Shown one piece after another: positions 25,883 to 34,546 of a DNA stretch of 64,000 nt. The stretch spans positions 743,001 to 807,000 of the forward strand of contig NZ_CP098361.1 in assembly GCF_030388245.1 (NCBI RefSeq). The letters are read 5' to 3'. Position numbers and translations under genes: made by a program. Below the pieces are notes generated by a model. The model saw only the letters and a program-made list of their open reading frames with translations. It made no database searches and was not told the origin of the DNA. The stretch comes from Paracoccus sp. TOH. Its GTDB lineage: Bacteria > Pseudomonadota > Alphaproteobacteria > Rhodobacterales > Rhodobacteraceae. How positions within the stretch are numbered: position 1 is the first letter of the stretch; each line of letters opens with the position of its first letter.

Positions 25883-27500
25883 ATCGCCTGATTTTGCTCG
25901 CTGGGCAAGCGTTTTTCGCCCCGAGCGGTGTCTGTCGTCGCGCAAACGGCCGAAGTCGGGTGGATCAAGCCTCGAACCCGCAGCATTCTGGCCCGGCAGA
26001 GCCGCTTTTCCGCGCGGCAGACGGACCTGTCCTGCCGCTTTCGTTCAGCTTGGGCATGGATCGTGGTCATGCGCATGACGGAGGCGTTCGAAGACGGCGG
26101 ATGGCGGCAAGGACGGCCCGCACCATCGGGCCGGTGACGGCGACCTCGGCCAACTGGAAGGTAATGGCGCGGGCGTGGCGGACGACGCGGGCGCCGATCT
26201 TGATCAGCTTGAGTTGCAGGCTGGTCAACGACCAGTCCGCCATGGCCTCGGGCAGTTCGATGCAGCGCAGGAAGGTTGCCAGGTTGTAGGCCAGCGCGTG
26301 CAGTTGCAGCCGCACCTCGTTGTGCCGGAACTTCCGGCATGACAGCCGCGTCCAGCGAAAGGCATATTTGCCTTCCTTGATGTGCTGCTCTGCGGTGCCG
26401 CGCTGGTTGTAGAACCTCACCACCCAGTCTGGCTCCATCGGCAGGTTGGTGACGATGAAGCCGACTTTGGGGAACAGCTCGCCCGGATGCCATTCGATCT
26501 TGGCGATGACGCGGCGCGGCTTGTCCCAGGACGCCGCCTGATACTCGAAGTCCTCGAAGAACCGTTTGACCTTGGTCAGCGAAGGCCGTCCCACGGGCCG
26601 TGTCAGCCGATGCGCGATCTTCTCGCGCAAGACGGCGTTGGCGGGCAGACGGATGGCGTAGAAGAACCTGGCTTCTTCCAGCCGCATATAGATCGCGGGG
26701 ATCGCGTAGGCAGCGTCGGCCCGGAAGAAGCGTCCACCAAGGTCGCGGCCAGCATATCGGGCAATGACGGGATCAAGGACATCCCGCCAGCCATCGGCGC
26801 TGTGGACATTGCCGTTACGCAGGGCGCAGCGCTCCAGCATGCCAAACTGGTTGAACAAGAAGATGGGGTGATAGCAGGTGCAGTCGAAATGCCCGTTCCA
26901 GGCAGCACCTTCCTGATCGCCGTGGGTGGGGCTGACCGAGCTGTCCATGTCCAGCACGATGTATTTCAACCCGTTGCGGTCATGAAACCGGTCGATCCAT
27001 TGGCCGTTCAGATCGGCCAGCGCCGCCCGGTTCGCGGCCAGAGCCAGCGTCTCGGTCTCGAACCGTCCCATCTGCGATGCCGAAGCAGCTTGCGCCTCGA
27101 CGGCCCTGCCGCCAACGACCTGACGCATCACGGGATCGAGGGCCAAGCGGTCGGCATCGTTCACATCCTCGTATCCGGCCAGTCGTCCGAACACCGATTG
27201 CCGGAACAATCCGTCAAGCCGATGGAGCGTGTTCTTCCCGGTGCGGCTGTCTCGCAGCGCCTCCGACGCCAGATTGGACAGGCCGAGCACGTCATCAAGC
27301 TCGCGCATCACCAGCAGGCCACCGTCTGAACTGATCTGCGCACCACGGAACTCCAGACGCACACGGCGGTCGAAATCAACCCGATCTCCCCGCGCCAAGC
27401 CCGCACCCTCCAGGTGATCCATGAAACGCGCCCCTCGCAGCCGTCAACGCCATGATTTATATGCGAAATATCACGATTACGACAGCGAAATCAGCGACTT
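25883..27500 (-). mobile_element. IS1380-family insertion sequence, apparently intact
   Basis: A complete transposase gene (26067-27422) with candidate imperfect terminal repeats: TCGCCTGATTTTGCTCG near 25884-25900, and on the opposite strand TCGCTGATTTCGCTGTCG near 27481-27498. I could not define a target duplication, so the ends are approximate. The element separates the amino-acid binding-protein gene (27606) from the permease and ATPase genes (22630-24059) that it probably once adjoined. Confidence 0.55.
26067..27422 (-). CDS. IS1380-family transposase
   Basis: A 451-residue DDE transposase. Recognisable IS1380 features include FRGAQISSDGGLLVMRELDD at the N-terminus, YIVLDMDSSVSPTHGDQEGA with the first catalytic Asp, RADAAYAIPAIY with the second, and the C-terminal RGTAEQHIKEGKYAFRW with the catalytic Glu (YNQRGTAEQHIKE). 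The frame is uninterrupted and of normal length, so the element may still be active. The start is the ATG at 27422. Confidence 0.92.
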   Translation of the reverse strand: MDHLEGAGLARGDRVDFDRRVRLEFRGAQISSDGGLLVMRELDDVLGLSNLASEALRDSRTGKNTLHRLDGLFRQSVFGRLAGYEDVNDADRLALDPVMRQVVGGRAVEAQAASASQMGRFETETLALAANRAALADLNGQWIDRFHDRNGLKYIVLDMDSSVSPTHGDQEGAAWNGHFDCTCYHPIFLFNQFGMLERCALRNGNVHSADGWRDVLDPVIARYAGRDLGGRFFRADAAYAIPAIYMRLEEARFFYAIRLPANAVLREKIAHRLTRPVGRPSLTKVKRFFEDFEYQAASWDKPRRVIAKIEWHPGELFPKVGFIVTNLPMEPDWVVRFYNQRGTAEQHIKEGKYAFRWTRLSCRKFRHNEVRLQLHALAYNLATFLRCIELPEAMADWSLTSLQLKLIKIGARVVRHARAITFQLAEVAVTGPMVRAVLAAIRRLRTPPSCA

Positions 27501-27556
27501 ACTTGGAGAATGTGGGATTCATATCCCATGAGCTTCTCTCTGAGCGATAGGTGCCT

Positions 27557-27584
27557 GCGCGGAGGCGGAGCGTCGCATCCGCGC
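27557..27584. terminator. GC-rich hairpin after the binding-protein gene
   Basis: Arms GCGCGGA (27557-27563) and TCCGCGC (27578-27584) lie about 20 bases beyond the stop of the minus-strand gene at 27606. There is no T-run, so it may be an mRNA-stabilising stem rather than a terminator. A second small palindrome, TGGGAT-TCAT-ATCCCA, lies near 27522. Confidence 0.4.
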
Positions 27585-27605
27585 GCCTGCGTGGGAGCCT
27601 ATGGC

Positions 27606-28448
27606 TCAGAACTGGACTTCGGGCGGGACATTGCCGATGTCATAGCCGGCCTTCTTCATGACATTCAGGAAGATTTCCCGGATCGAGCCATCCGCCTTGT
27701 GCGTCGTGGCCCAGTCTGTCAGCCAGGGCGTCAGCTTGTCGGCGGATTTCACCACCCCCGCCGAGGAACCCATGGCCTCGATCGGGGTAGGGAAAAACAC
27801 GCTGTTGAAGACATTTGGCGCGGATTGCATCACGTTCAGGCAGCGCAGCACATCGGCGCCCATGATGTCGGCGCGGCCCGATTGCACGGCCAGCGTGATC
27901 TCGGAATATTCGGACAGAGTGACGTGCTGGGCCTTGGGCGCCATGCGCTTGAACGCGGCCTCGACGCTTGTGCCGGTGACGGTGGCGATGCGCACGTCGG
28001 GCGCGTTGAGTTCGTCCCATGTCTTGCCGACCTTGGCGGTCTTGCCGTCCATGGCGCAGAAGGCCAGGTCGTACATCGGCCCTATCATGTTCAGGGCCTG
28101 CTTGCGCTGTTCGGTCGCGCTCATGCCCGGCCAGATGTCGATCTTCTGCGATTGCAGGTCCAGCACCACGGTCTTCCAGCCGGTCTCCTGGAACTGGACC
28201 TTCAGTTCTTTGCCCATCTCCTTGCCCAGATCGGCGGCGATGGCGCGGCACAGGTCGATTTCGTAGCCTTCCCACTGACCGGTGGCGCTATCGACCCAGG
28301 AGCCGATCTTGTCGTTCGGGATGGCGCCGCAGGTGATGGTGCCGGTGCTTTCGATCCGGTCCCAGACGGGATCGGCCAGCGTAGCGTCGGGCATGAGCGG
28401 CAGGCCGACGCAGGTCGCGGCCAGCATCAGGCGGATTGTCAGTCTCAT
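27606..28448 (-). CDS. Amino-acid ABC transporter binding protein
   Basis: A 280-residue family 3 periplasmic binding protein. A Sec signal peptide with likely cleavage after ATLA (about residue 25) is followed by TITCGAIPNDKIGSWVDSAT, GYEIDLCRAIAADLG, KIDIWPGMSATEQRK and VQSGRADIMGADV. It is the second gene after the DapA-like gene (68 bases), with no permease or ATPase next to it. The permease/ATPase pair at 22630-24059, on the same strand beyond the IS1380 block, has no binding protein. The simplest reading is that these three once formed one transporter operon. Confidence 0.88.
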   Translation of the reverse strand: MRLTIRLMLAATCVGLPLMPDATLADPVWDRIESTGTITCGAIPNDKIGSWVDSATGQWEGYEIDLCRAIAADLGKEMGKELKVQFQETGWKTVVLDLQSQKIDIWPGMSATEQRKQALNMIGPMYDLAFCAMDGKTAKVGKTWDELNAPDVRIATVTGTSVEAAFKRMAPKAQHVTLSEYSEITLAVQSGRADIMGADVLRCLNVMQSAPNVFNSVFFPTPIEAMGSSAGVVKSADKLTPWLTDWATTHKADGSIREIFLNVMKKAGYDIGNVPPEVQF

Positions 28449-28516
28449 CGGTTTTCTCCTTGTTGGGTAAAGGCCCGGATCCTTTGGCGTCCGGGCCGTT
28501 GTGTTTCATGCGCGGA

Positions 28517-29428
28517 TTACTGCGGGACCGCCTTGCCTGCATTGGCGTAGATGGCGCGGATGCCCTTGCCGATTTCCTCGATCTTGGCGGCATCGGCGGG
28601 CAGATGCGGGCGGCGCACGGTGCCGCCATTCAAGCCAAGCGCAGCCATGCCCGCCTTGACGAAGGCAAAGTTCGACAGGCCCGAGCGCGCCATCAGGTGG
28701 TAAAGCTGGTCGATGATCTGCTGATTGCGCGACATTTCATCCAGATCGCCCGACCGATAGGCGTCATAGGTCGCGACGACCTCGGCCGCGCAGATGTTCG
28801 AGATGGTCGAGACCGACCCCGAGGCGCCGCGGCTGAGCAGGCTGGAAAGATAGGGTTCAAGGCCCGCAAAATGCCGCAGCTTGTCGCGGGTCGCGTAATA
28901 GGTCTCACCCACTGCATAAAGGTCGCGGGCGCTTTCCTTGTAGGCGACGACATTGGGAATGCTGGCCAGTTCCGCCGTCAGCGCCGGGGTCAAGCCGACA
29001 CCGACACGGGCAGGGTTGTTGTAAAGCATGACGGGCAGGCCGATCTCGGCGACCTCAGCAACCGCGGCACGAATTTCGGCCGGAGTGGGCAGGCAATAGA
29101 CCGGCGGCAGCAGCATGCAGCCGTCAAAGCCGACATCCTTCGCATAGCGGGTCAGTTCCAGCGTGTCCGCATGGTTCAATGACGAGGTGCCCGCGACCAG
29201 CATGGCGCGATCACCATAGGCATCGGCCACCAGCTTGAACAACGCTTTCCGTTCATCCGCAGACATCGAGTAATATTCGCCGGTACTGCCCGAGACGACG
29301 AAACCCTTCACTCCGGCAGCCAGCATCCGGTCGAAATGCGCATGCAGCGCTGCTTCATCCACCGCCCCGTCCGCGTCGAACGGGGTGATCGCCGCTGTCA
29401 GAACCCCGCTCCAATCATTTCCAATCAC
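28517..29428 (-). CDS. DapA-fold lyase, candidate pyrroline-4-hydroxy-2-carboxylate deaminase
   Basis: A 303-residue class I aldolase-fold protein with GSTGEYYSMS, YNNPARVGVGLTP and the Schiff-base lysine in VVAYKESARD. I chose the GTG at 29428 because GGAAAGG lies seven bases upstream; the ATG at 29452 has no ribosome binding site. In known hydroxyproline degradation (LhpC/HypD), a DapA-fold deaminase follows D-hydroxyproline dehydrogenase and precedes 2-oxoglutarate semialdehyde dehydrogenase, and both partners are encoded next door (30236-34512). The assignment rests on that context. The gene is divergent from a GntR regulator. Confidence 0.8.
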   Translation of the reverse strand: MIGNDWSGVLTAAITPFDADGAVDEAALHAHFDRMLAAGVKGFVVSGSTGEYYSMSADERKALFKLVADAYGDRAMLVAGTSSLNHADTLELTRYAKDVGFDGCMLLPPVYCLPTPAEIRAAVAEVAEIGLPVMLYNNPARVGVGLTPALTAELASIPNVVAYKESARDLYAVGETYYATRDKLRHFAGLEPYLSSLLSRGASGSVSTISNICAAEVVATYDAYRSGDLDEMSRNQQIIDQLYHLMARSGLSNFAFVKAGMAALGLNGGTVRRPHLPADAAKIEEIGKGIRAIYANAGKAVPQ

Positions 29429-29456
29429 GTTGCTACCTTTCCGATTGATCATATGT

Positions 29457-29471
29457 GATACATGATATATC
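29457..29471. promoter_or_regulatory. Operator-like pseudo-palindrome between the lyase and gntR
   Basis: GATACATGATATATC is symmetric at 12 of 15 positions and lies in an AT-rich stretch of the divergent promoter (29429-29513). Size and position suit a FadR-type GntR dimer, most likely the product of the gene at 29514. Confidence 0.5.
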
Positions 29472-29513
29472 GTATTTTGAAAGAAGCAAGAGTTTCGGTG
29501 AAGGACGCAAAAC

Positions 29514-30239
29514 ATGGCAAAATCCAAAGGAAAGGACGTCTTCTGCGCCGTTCGCGGTGATTCGCTGGCGGAACAGGTCCATGCGCAACTGGCGCGCATG
29601 ATCTTGTCGGGAGCCTTTGCGCCGAACGACCGAATCAATCTTCGGCAAATCGCCCCCGATTTTTCGGTCAGCGTGACGCCGGTGCGCGAGGCGGTCCTGC
29701 GGCTGGTGTCAGACGGCATCCTTCAGACCACCGACCGCAACGCCATCGTGGTCCCCCAGCGGGGTGCTGACGAGATTCGCGAGATCTTCGAGATCCGCCG
29801 CGTCCTTGAAGGCGATCTGGCCGAGGCGGCAGCGACGAAGCTGCCCCCTGCGGATATCGAGGCGCTGCGCGAGACCCAGGCCGATTTCATTATGGCGTTG
29901 GAAAAGAAGGATTATCGCGAAGCCCTGCGCCTGAATACAGAGCTGCATTTCCGCATCTATACCGCTGCCGAAATGCCGGTGCGGGTCAAGATCGTCGAGG
30001 GGTTGTGGCTTCGCATCGGGCCGACGCTGCGCAACATGTACCCTATCCTGACTTTGCATCGCCCCGACAGCAGTCCGCATGACCGGATCCTGTCCGCTGC
30101 TAGCGCGAGGGATGCGCGGGGTCTGCGCGAGGCGGTGGTGGCTGACCTGAATCGCTCGGAAGAGGCGTTGCTGGAATATCTGCGGCGGGCAGAAGAGGCG
30201 CAGCCCTTCGTCTCTCCGACCCAGGGTGACGGCAGGTGA
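29514..30239 (+). CDS. GntR/FadR-family regulator of the hydroxyproline-type locus
   Basis: A 241-residue regulator. The winged helix-turn-helix covers about residues 15-85 (SLAEQVHAQLARMILSGAF, then FSVSVTPVREAVLRLVSDG). The FCD ligand domain covers about 95-220 (EIFEIRRVLEGDLAEAAATK, then LNTELHFRIYTAAE). Its stop overlaps the start of the FAD oxidoreductase gene, so it is the first gene of the plus-strand operon and is also divergent from the lyase/binding-protein operon. Local control of both is likely. GntR regulators play this part in other hydroxyproline loci. Confidence 0.87.
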   Translation: MAKSKGKDVFCAVRGDSLAEQVHAQLARMILSGAFAPNDRINLRQIAPDFSVSVTPVREAVLRLVSDGILQTTDRNAIVVPQRGADEIREIFEIRRVLEGDLAEAAATKLPPADIEALRETQADFIMALEKKDYREALRLNTELHFRIYTAAEMPVRVKIVEGLWLRIGPTLRNMYPILTLHRPDSSPHDRILSAASARDARGLREAVVADLNRSEEALLEYLRRAEEAQPFVSPTQGDGR

Positions 30240-31366
30240 GAGCCGCGGGCGTCGGGAATGATCGGCAAATCTACGATTCGCTGATCATCGGTGGCGGGAT
30301 CTTCGGCCTCTATGCTGCGATGCTGCTGGCCCAGAAGGGGCAGAGCGTGGCCCTGCTGGACCGCGGCGAGATCTGGACGGAAGCGTCGGCGGTCAACGCA
30401 GGGTCGTTGGGGGTGCAAAACAAGTTGCCGGCGCTGGTGCCCTATGCGCTTTGGTCGTGGGAAATCTGGCAGGGGCTGCTGACACAATTCGGCATTGACG
30501 CGCATCTGCGGCGTGCCGGAGGCTGGAAGGTCGCGATGACCGCAAACGAGGCCGACCGGCTCCGCGATGTCGCGCGCCAGCAGGCCGAGGCTGGGGCGCG
30601 CATCGAGATCCTGACCCAAGCGCAGATTGGCGATCGCGCGCCGTGGTTGTCGCCCGATGTCGCCGCCGCATCCTATTCGCCGCAGGACGGTTTTGCCAGC
30701 CCGACCCTCATGGGTCCGGCGCTGGCCAAGGCTGCCGCGAATGCCGGGGTGCAGATTTTTGCGCACCACCCGGTCAGCGCCATCCATCCCGGCCCCAGCC
30801 CCGAGGTCGACACCCCACATGGCCGAGTCCGGGCCCGCCGCCTGGGCATCGCCACCGGTGCCTGGACGCAGATCACCGCGGCAATGCTGGGCGTGCATCT
30901 TCCGGTCGCGCTGGATGTGAATATGGTCACGGTGACAGAGCCCGCGCCATTCACGATGCAAGGTCTGGTCAGTCATGCCCGCGGCATCCTCACGCTCAAG
31001 CAGGCGCTGAATGGCAGTTGCCTGATCGGCGGCGGCTGGCAGGGCATCGGCACCCTGGAGGACCGGCGCAAGGATGTGGATCACGACCAGGTGGTTCACA
31101 ATATCCGGCTAGCCCTGCGTGTCGTGCCGGGCCTTGCCGGGCTGAATGCCTTGCGCAGCTGGGCCGGATACGAAGGCGTGACGCCCGATTCCCTGCCCTA
31201 TCTCGGCCCGCTGCAGGGCCATGACAATATCTTCGTCGCAGCCTGTGCCCGTGGCGGCTTCACCCTTGGCCCAGCAATGGGCCAATTGCTTGCCGAGGTG
31301 ATGGCAGGGCAAGCGCCATCGCGGCCTATCGAGATTTTTGACCCGGCGAGGTTCCAGCATGGGTGA
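30236..31366 (+). CDS. DAO-fold FAD oxidoreductase, candidate D-hydroxyproline dehydrogenase beta subunit
   Basis: A 376-residue D-amino-acid oxidase-fold protein with the FAD motif SLIIGGGIFGLYAAMLLAQKG near the start and a C-terminal GFTLGPAMGQLLAEVMAG. It resembles the catalytic beta subunits of three-part dehydrogenases (opine oxidase OoxB, D-hydroxyproline dehydrogenase LhpB). The GTG at 30236 overlaps the gntR stop. The next two genes encode the gamma (2Fe-2S) and alpha (FAD plus iron-sulfur) subunits with overlapping reading frames, so the three are surely one complex. It would transfer electrons from a secondary amine such as D-hydroxyproline to the respiratory chain. Confidence 0.82.
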   Translation: MRAAGVGNDRQIYDSLIIGGGIFGLYAAMLLAQKGQSVALLDRGEIWTEASAVNAGSLGVQNKLPALVPYALWSWEIWQGLLTQFGIDAHLRRAGGWKVAMTANEADRLRDVARQQAEAGARIEILTQAQIGDRAPWLSPDVAAASYSPQDGFASPTLMGPALAKAAANAGVQIFAHHPVSAIHPGPSPEVDTPHGRVRARRLGIATGAWTQITAAMLGVHLPVALDVNMVTVTEPAPFTMQGLVSHARGILTLKQALNGSCLIGGGWQGIGTLEDRRKDVDHDQVVHNIRLALRVVPGLAGLNALRSWAGYEGVTPDSLPYLGPLQGHDNIFVAACARGGFTLGPAMGQLLAEVMAGQAPSRPIEIFDPARFQHG

Positions 31367-31655
31367 TTTTCGTCTCATCCCCGGCGTGAAGCCGGGGCCG
31401 ATCATTTCCTTCACCTTCAACGGCGCCGCTATGACCGGCCATCAAGGCGAAAGCATCGCCTCTGCGCTCTTGCGGGCCGGCATGGCGGCGCAGCGGATCT
31501 CGGCCCGCGACGGGGCCCGCCGTGGCTATTATTGCGGCATGGGCCAGTGCTGGGAATGCGCCGTCTGGGTCGAGGGGCTGAACACGGTCCGCAGCTGTAT
31601 GGAGCCGGTCGAGGCCGGCATGGTCATCCGAACCGGCGACGAGGGCGTGCGATGA
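31359..31655 (+). CDS. 2Fe-2S ferredoxin-like gamma subunit of the amine dehydrogenase
   Basis: A 98-residue protein with a plant-type ferredoxin fold: CGMGQCWEC, with three closely spaced cysteines, and a fourth in VRSCMEPVEAG. This is the small subunit pattern of opine oxidases and D-hydroxyproline dehydrogenases. The ATG at 31359 overlaps the end of the beta subunit gene, and its stop overlaps the ATG of the alpha subunit. It passes electrons between the FAD sites of its neighbours. Confidence 0.85.
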   Translation: MGDFRLIPGVKPGPIISFTFNGAAMTGHQGESIASALLRAGMAAQRISARDGARRGYYCGMGQCWECAVWVEGLNTVRSCMEPVEAGMVIRTGDEGVR

Positions 31656-33058
31656 CGGCCCCGGTGGTGATCATCGGCGCGGGGCCGGCGGGCCTGTCTT
31701 GCGCCGCGGCTCTCGCCGAAGCCGGACGCGAGGTCGTTATCCTGGACGAGAATCGACAGGCGGGCGGCCAGTATTTTCGCCAGTTGCCCGCGGCATTCTC
31801 GGCAGACTATCGGCGGCTGCCGCATGATCGTAAAGGCTATGCCGCGCTGGCGCAGGTTCTTGCCAGGCCCGGCGTGCGGTTCCTGCGCGACACGACCGTA
31901 TGGTCGGCAGTGGCGCCACATTGCATCGCCTATGCGGGGCGCGAGGGCAGCGGCAGAATCGACGCGAGCGCAGTCGTGCTCGCAACCGGCGCGCAGGATC
32001 TGCCGATGCCGTTCCCCGGCTGGACCCTGCCGGGGGTCATTTCCGCTGGTGGCTGCCTGAATCTGGTCAAGGGTCAGGGATTGGTGCCGCAGGGCCGTGT
32101 CGTTGTCGCCGGTAACGGACCTCTGGTCCTGGTGACGGCAGCGACATTGATTGCCGCCGGAGCCCAGGTCGTTGCTGTCCACGAGGCACAGCGTGCGGCG
32201 CGGCTTTTGCCGGCCAGCATGAGGGGGCTTTGGGCCGCGCCCGGGATTCTGCGTCAGGCTTTGGCTTATCGTGCGGCGATGCTGCGCGCCGGCGTGCCGA
32301 TGCGTTTCGGACATATGGTAGCAGAGGTCTCGGGTCGCGAGGCGCTGGAAAGCGTGACCGTCGCTCGAATCGGGCCCGATGGCCGTCCGGACGACCGGCG
32401 CCAAACCCTCGAAGCAGATATTTTGGTGACAGGCTACGGACTGGTGCCCGGATCAGAACCCGCGCGGTTGTTCGGCTGCCGAATGCGGTTTGAACCAAGC
32501 CTCAACGGCGCGGTCCCCGAACGGAGCGGGACGTTCGAGACCAGTGTGGCAGGTGTCTATGCCATCGGCGACGGCGCCGGAATCGGTGGCGTCAAGGTTG
32601 CCATCATCGAAGGCCGGATCGCGGCGCACGCAATCCTTGGACAAGGCGTGCCCGCACCCTTGCGTCGGGATCATGGACGGCTGGACCGGTTCCGTCGCAG
32701 TTTGAACCTGGCCTATCGGCTCGCGTCGCCGCTGAACGCCGCCACGCCCGACACCATCGTTTGCCGCTGTGAAGCGCTGAAGCTGGCAGAGCTGCAATCG
32801 CATCCCCGACTGCAGACCGGCAACCTGAATGCCTTGAAAACGGCAACGCGGCTGGGCATGGGCCGCTGTCAAGGTCGCAACTGCTTGCCCGCCGCGCCCA
32901 CATTGTTGGGCCTGGCGCCTGACGATCTGGCGACCCGGCCCAGAGTGCGCCCACCTCTTCGTCCGATTCCGCTAGGCCAGATTGCCGCCGATCGCGACGC
33001 TCGACCGGTCCCCGAGCCGGACGAACCACAGATCCCCCAAACAGGAGAAACCCCATGA
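31652..33058 (+). CDS. Alpha subunit of the amine dehydrogenase (FAD and iron-sulfur)
   Basis: A 468-residue pyridine-nucleotide-disulfide-type flavoprotein. It starts with VVIIGAGPAGLSCAAALAEAG, has a second Rossmann motif (VVVAGNGPLVLVTAATLIAA, about residue 150), and ends with a BFD-type domain with TIVCRCE and GMGRCQGRNC (C-x-C...C-x4-C). This three-domain order is that of OoxA and LhpE alpha subunits. The frame is open upstream, but the ATG at 31652 overlaps the gamma subunit stop. Its own stop overlaps the aldehyde dehydrogenase start. Confidence 0.86.
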   Translation: MTAPVVIIGAGPAGLSCAAALAEAGREVVILDENRQAGGQYFRQLPAAFSADYRRLPHDRKGYAALAQVLARPGVRFLRDTTVWSAVAPHCIAYAGREGSGRIDASAVVLATGAQDLPMPFPGWTLPGVISAGGCLNLVKGQGLVPQGRVVVAGNGPLVLVTAATLIAAGAQVVAVHEAQRAARLLPASMRGLWAAPGILRQALAYRAAMLRAGVPMRFGHMVAEVSGREALESVTVARIGPDGRPDDRRQTLEADILVTGYGLVPGSEPARLFGCRMRFEPSLNGAVPERSGTFETSVAGVYAIGDGAGIGGVKVAIIEGRIAAHAILGQGVPAPLRRDHGRLDRFRRSLNLAYRLASPLNAATPDTIVCRCEALKLAELQSHPRLQTGNLNALKTATRLGMGRCQGRNCLPAAPTLLGLAPDDLATRPRVRPPLRPIPLGQIAADRDARPVPEPDEPQIPQTGETP

Positions 33059-34512
33059 AAGACCTTGCTCCGCATCGTCACATCGACCTGAAGCCCTTCA
33101 TCGACGGCGCTCATGTGCCGACCGGAAACGATGCGGCTGTGCCGACCTATGATCCGGCCACCGGCGAGGTGCTGGCGCAGGTTCCGGTTGCCGATGCCGC
33201 TTTGGTCGACCGGGCGGTGAAATCCGCCAAGGCCGCCCTGAAGGGTGCCTGGGCCGAGATCACTCCGGCCGAGCGCGGTCGGATCCTGTTCCGGGTGGCG
33301 CAAGCCATCCGTTCGCGGGCCGAGGAGCTGGCAACGGTGGAATCTCTCGACAGTGGCAAGCCCATGCGCGAGGCCAAGGGCGATATCGAAACCTCGGCCC
33401 GATATTTCGAATATTACGCCGGAATGGCGGACAAGCTGCAGGGCGACACGATCCCGTTGGGCAAGGGTTTCGTCTCTTTCACCCAACACGAGCCGGTTGG
33501 TGTCACCGCACACATCATTCCGTGGAATTTCCCATTGGTGACCACGACGCGCGGCCTGGCGCCTGCCTTGGCCGCAGGCGCGACGGCCGTGGTCAAGCCC
33601 GCTGAACAGACGCCGCTGACCGCGCTGATGTTGGGCACCATTCTCAAGGACGCCGGCGTGCCTGATGGCGTCGTGAACATCGTCTGCGGCACCGGCGCCA
33701 CCACCGGCGCCCCGCTGGTGGCCCATCCCGACATCGCGCATGTGACCTTTACCGGTTCGGTCGCCACCGGCATCAGTGTCATGCGCAGCGCCGCCGAACA
33801 TGTCGCCTCGGTGACGATGGAACTGGGCGGGAAATCGCCCGTGGTGGTTCTGGACGATGCTGATCAGGAAGCGGCGCTTGAGGGTACGCTGAAAGCGATC
33901 TTCACCAATGCCGGGCAGGTCTGCTCGGCCGGTTCCCGGCTGGTGATCGAGCGCGGCTGTGCCGACGCCTTTATTGAAAAACTGCGCGCGCGCGTGCGTC
34001 AGATCGGCATTGGCCGCGGGATCGACGACCCTGGGCTTGGTCCGATCGTGTCGCTCCAGCAATTGCAGAAGATCGACCAGATCGTGACTGCCAGCATCGA
34101 GGCGGGGGCAGGGCTTCTGGAAGGCGGCAAGATCCTCAATCCCGAAGGCTTGGGCGGCTGGTTCTATGCGCCGACGCTGCTCAAGGCTGCCAAGGCCGAC
34201 ATGCCCGCCGTGCAGGAGGAGATCTTTGGCCCGGTGCTGACCATCCAGATCGCCGATGATTTCGAGCATGCCTGCGAATTGGCCGAATGTACCCGGTTCG
34301 GCCTGGTCGCCGGCATCTATACTGCTGACTTCTCGAAGGCGATGCGCTTTGGCCGCTCGGTTTCTGCAGGGCAGGTCTATATCAACCAGTATTTTGCAGG
34401 AGGCGTCGAGACACCATTCGGTGGCACGAAAAATAGCGGTTTCGGGCGCGAAAAGGGCCTTGAAGCACTGCGAGCCTATTACGCTGTCAAAACCATCACG
34501 GCGAAGATTTGA
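33055..34512 (+). CDS. Aldehyde dehydrogenase, candidate 2-oxoglutarate semialdehyde dehydrogenase
   Basis: A 485-residue NAD(P)-dependent aldehyde dehydrogenase. The catalytic Glu is in VTMELGGKSP and the nucleophilic Cys in FTNAGQVCSAGSR. NAD-binding IIPWNFP and FTGSVATG are present, and the C-terminus has PFGGTKNSGFGREKGLEAL. It overlaps the alpha subunit by four bases (ATGA), so all four genes form one coupled operon. Downstream of a DapA-fold deaminase the expected product is 2,5-dioxopentanoate, which this enzyme would oxidise to 2-oxoglutarate. By sequence alone it could also be a betaine-, aminobutyr- or vanillin-type dehydrogenase. Confidence 0.88.
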   Translation: MKDLAPHRHIDLKPFIDGAHVPTGNDAAVPTYDPATGEVLAQVPVADAALVDRAVKSAKAALKGAWAEITPAERGRILFRVAQAIRSRAEELATVESLDSGKPMREAKGDIETSARYFEYYAGMADKLQGDTIPLGKGFVSFTQHEPVGVTAHIIPWNFPLVTTTRGLAPALAAGATAVVKPAEQTPLTALMLGTILKDAGVPDGVVNIVCGTGATTGAPLVAHPDIAHVTFTGSVATGISVMRSAAEHVASVTMELGGKSPVVVLDDADQEAALEGTLKAIFTNAGQVCSAGSRLVIERGCADAFIEKLRARVRQIGIGRGIDDPGLGPIVSLQQLQKIDQIVTASIEAGAGLLEGGKILNPEGLGGWFYAPTLLKAAKADMPAVQEEIFGPVLTIQIADDFEHACELAECTRFGLVAGIYTADFSKAMRFGRSVSAGQVYINQYFAGGVETPFGGTKNSGFGREKGLEALRAYYAVKTITAKI

Positions 34513-34526
34513 AGCGATAAGGTGAT

Positions 34527-34546
34527 GGACGGCGTTCGCGCCGTCC
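34527..34546 (+). terminator. Hairpin after the aldehyde dehydrogenase operon
   Basis: A perfect 8-base stem, GGACGGCG and CGCCGTCC, with a TTCG tetraloop begins 14 bases after the stop codon. A stable UUCG-capped stem suits a terminator or 3' stabiliser, although no T-run follows. Confidence 0.6.
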
